A stretch of 13,685 bases of DNA. It comes from JBDZUZ01 sp040255445. Lineage in GTDB: Bacteria; Planctomycetota; Phycisphaerae; Phycisphaerales; UBA1924. A program made the position numbers and the translations under genes. The DNA lies in NCBI GenBank assembly GCA_040255445.1, contig JBDZUZ010000102.1:1-13685 (forward strand). Reading direction: 5' to 3'. A model generated the notes under the pieces. It saw nothing but the letters and a program-made list of their open reading frames with translations, made no database searches and was not told the DNA's origin. Shown one piece after another: positions 13,233 to 13,685 of this stretch. Within the stretch, counting starts at the first letter, position 1; the number at the start of each line of letters is the position of its first letter.

Positions 13233-13685
13233 TCACTTGTACTTGACGCTGCAGCCGTAGGGCCGGGTCTCGGCGTTGGTGACGGGCTTGCCGGCAAGCA
13301 TCTCGTCGAGGGCCTTGGTCACGTAGTTGACCTTACCGGGGCCGTCGGCGCCGCGGTTGTCATCGATCGCGCCCATGTACGCGAGCTTGCCGTCCTTACC
13401 GATGATGTACATGGCGGGCGTGTTCTTGGAGCCGTAGGCCTTGCCGACGGTCCCTTCCTCGTCGAGCAGGATCGGGTACTGGATGTTCCAGTCCTTCCGG
13501 GCCTTGTTGTTGCGCTCGACGCCGGCGCCCTGTTTGCCGGGCGCGCCGCTGTTGATCGCGAGGACGACCACACCCTTGTCCTTGTACTGGGTGTTCATCT
13601 GGTTGAAGGTGTTGCCCTGGCTGCCGTAGTGCTTCACGACGAAGGGGCAGTCGGGATTGAACCACTGCAGGACGACGATCTTGCC
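13233..13685 (-). CDS. Peroxiredoxin-like thioredoxin-fold protein (5' end outside window)
   Basis: The last 150 residues of an AhpC/TSA-type redoxin are present; the frame is open through the right edge. W-F-N-P-D-C-P-F-V is the active-site region, with a single cysteine (residue 13 of the visible part) where thioredoxins have C-x2-C. This matches the peroxiredoxin-like group related to thioredoxin. N-T-P-A-M-Y-I-I carries the cis-Pro turn, followed by D-G-K-L-A-Y-M-G-A-I-D-D as in that group. A second cysteine lies five residues before the end (Y-G-C-S-V-K), also typical of the group and a candidate resolving residue. Role: probably thiol-dependent redox chemistry or peroxide reduction. Whether a signal peptide exists cannot be seen. 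The GTG at 13637 lies inside the domain and is not the start. Transcription ends at the terminator 13136-13170. Confidence 0.88.
   Translation of the reverse strand, partial: GKIVVLQWFNPDCPFVVKHYGSQGNTFNQMNTQYKDKGVVVLAINSGAPGKQGAGVERNNKARKDWNIQYPILLDEEGTVGKAYGSKNTPAMYIIGKDGKLAYMGAIDDNRGADGPGKVNYVTKALDEMLAGKPVTNAETRPYGCSVKYK

Noticed and set aside
11188..13260. Plus-strand open frame of 690 codons opposite rseP
   Set aside because: It is a GC-rich antisense shadow: Arg/Asp/Ala/Gly-rich, no domain motifs, and fully opposite a gene with clear catalytic motifs.
1..13685. Frequent CCGCGG-containing words along the window
   Set aside because: They look abundant by eye, but this may follow from GC content and Ala/Arg codons. 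A genome-wide observed/expected count against a codon-shuffled model would be needed.
1..13685. tRNA, rRNA, CRISPR, insertion sequence or phage attachment site
   Set aside because: I found no cloverleaf, spaced direct-repeat array, transposase motif or terminal inverted repeat.

Overview
The window looks like chromosomal DNA of a GC-rich planctomycete, most likely of the class Phycisphaerae. I base this on a G+C content of about two thirds by eye, and on many small membrane proteins carrying the C-x2-C-x-Y-D-L-x-G-x6-C-P-E-C zinc ribbon that I associate with that phylum. Fumarylacetoacetase, a long DeoC and a very long RseP are compatible with this. No RNA gene, CRISPR array, insertion sequence or phage gene is visible. 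All sixteen genes that I accept lie on the minus strand, so transcription runs from high to low coordinates.

Right end (13685 to about 9960): the 3' part of a peroxiredoxin-like thioredoxin-fold gene is followed by a strong intrinsic terminator (13136-13170). Next come rseP (site-2 intramembrane protease, 716 aa with an enlarged PDZ region) and, four bases after it, a membrane-anchored alpha/beta hydrolase.

Middle (9925 to 5540): deoC (deoxyribose-phosphate aldolase, eukaryote-like long form), a secreted or anchored PD40/TolB-like beta-propeller protein, a small protein of unknown function, a conserved 311-aa protein of unknown function, and tag (3-methyladenine DNA glycosylase I). Gaps are 20-75 bp, so several could be co-transcribed. 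Their functions (nucleoside catabolism, DNA repair, unknown) do not form one obvious pathway.

Left part (5476 to 1): fahA (fumarylacetoacetase, last step of tyrosine/homogentisate degradation) is followed after three bases by an array of seven consecutive paralogues. Each has one N-terminal membrane segment, a C-x2-C-x12-C-P-E-C zinc ribbon and a C-terminal membrane part. One member (2140-2943) carries two ribbons, giving eight ribbon modules in about 4 kb. The array runs off the left edge. Besides the ribbon, most members share a G-x-G-R-like motif and an L-P-(V/L)-x-A-x2-P-R-x-W-like motif in the membrane half. They therefore form a real family with a defined architecture and not only proteins that share a ribbon. 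This tandem family, with no known function, is the most unusual content of the window. The two larger gaps within it (279-435 and 1552-1632) carry inverted repeats that may regulate or end transcription.
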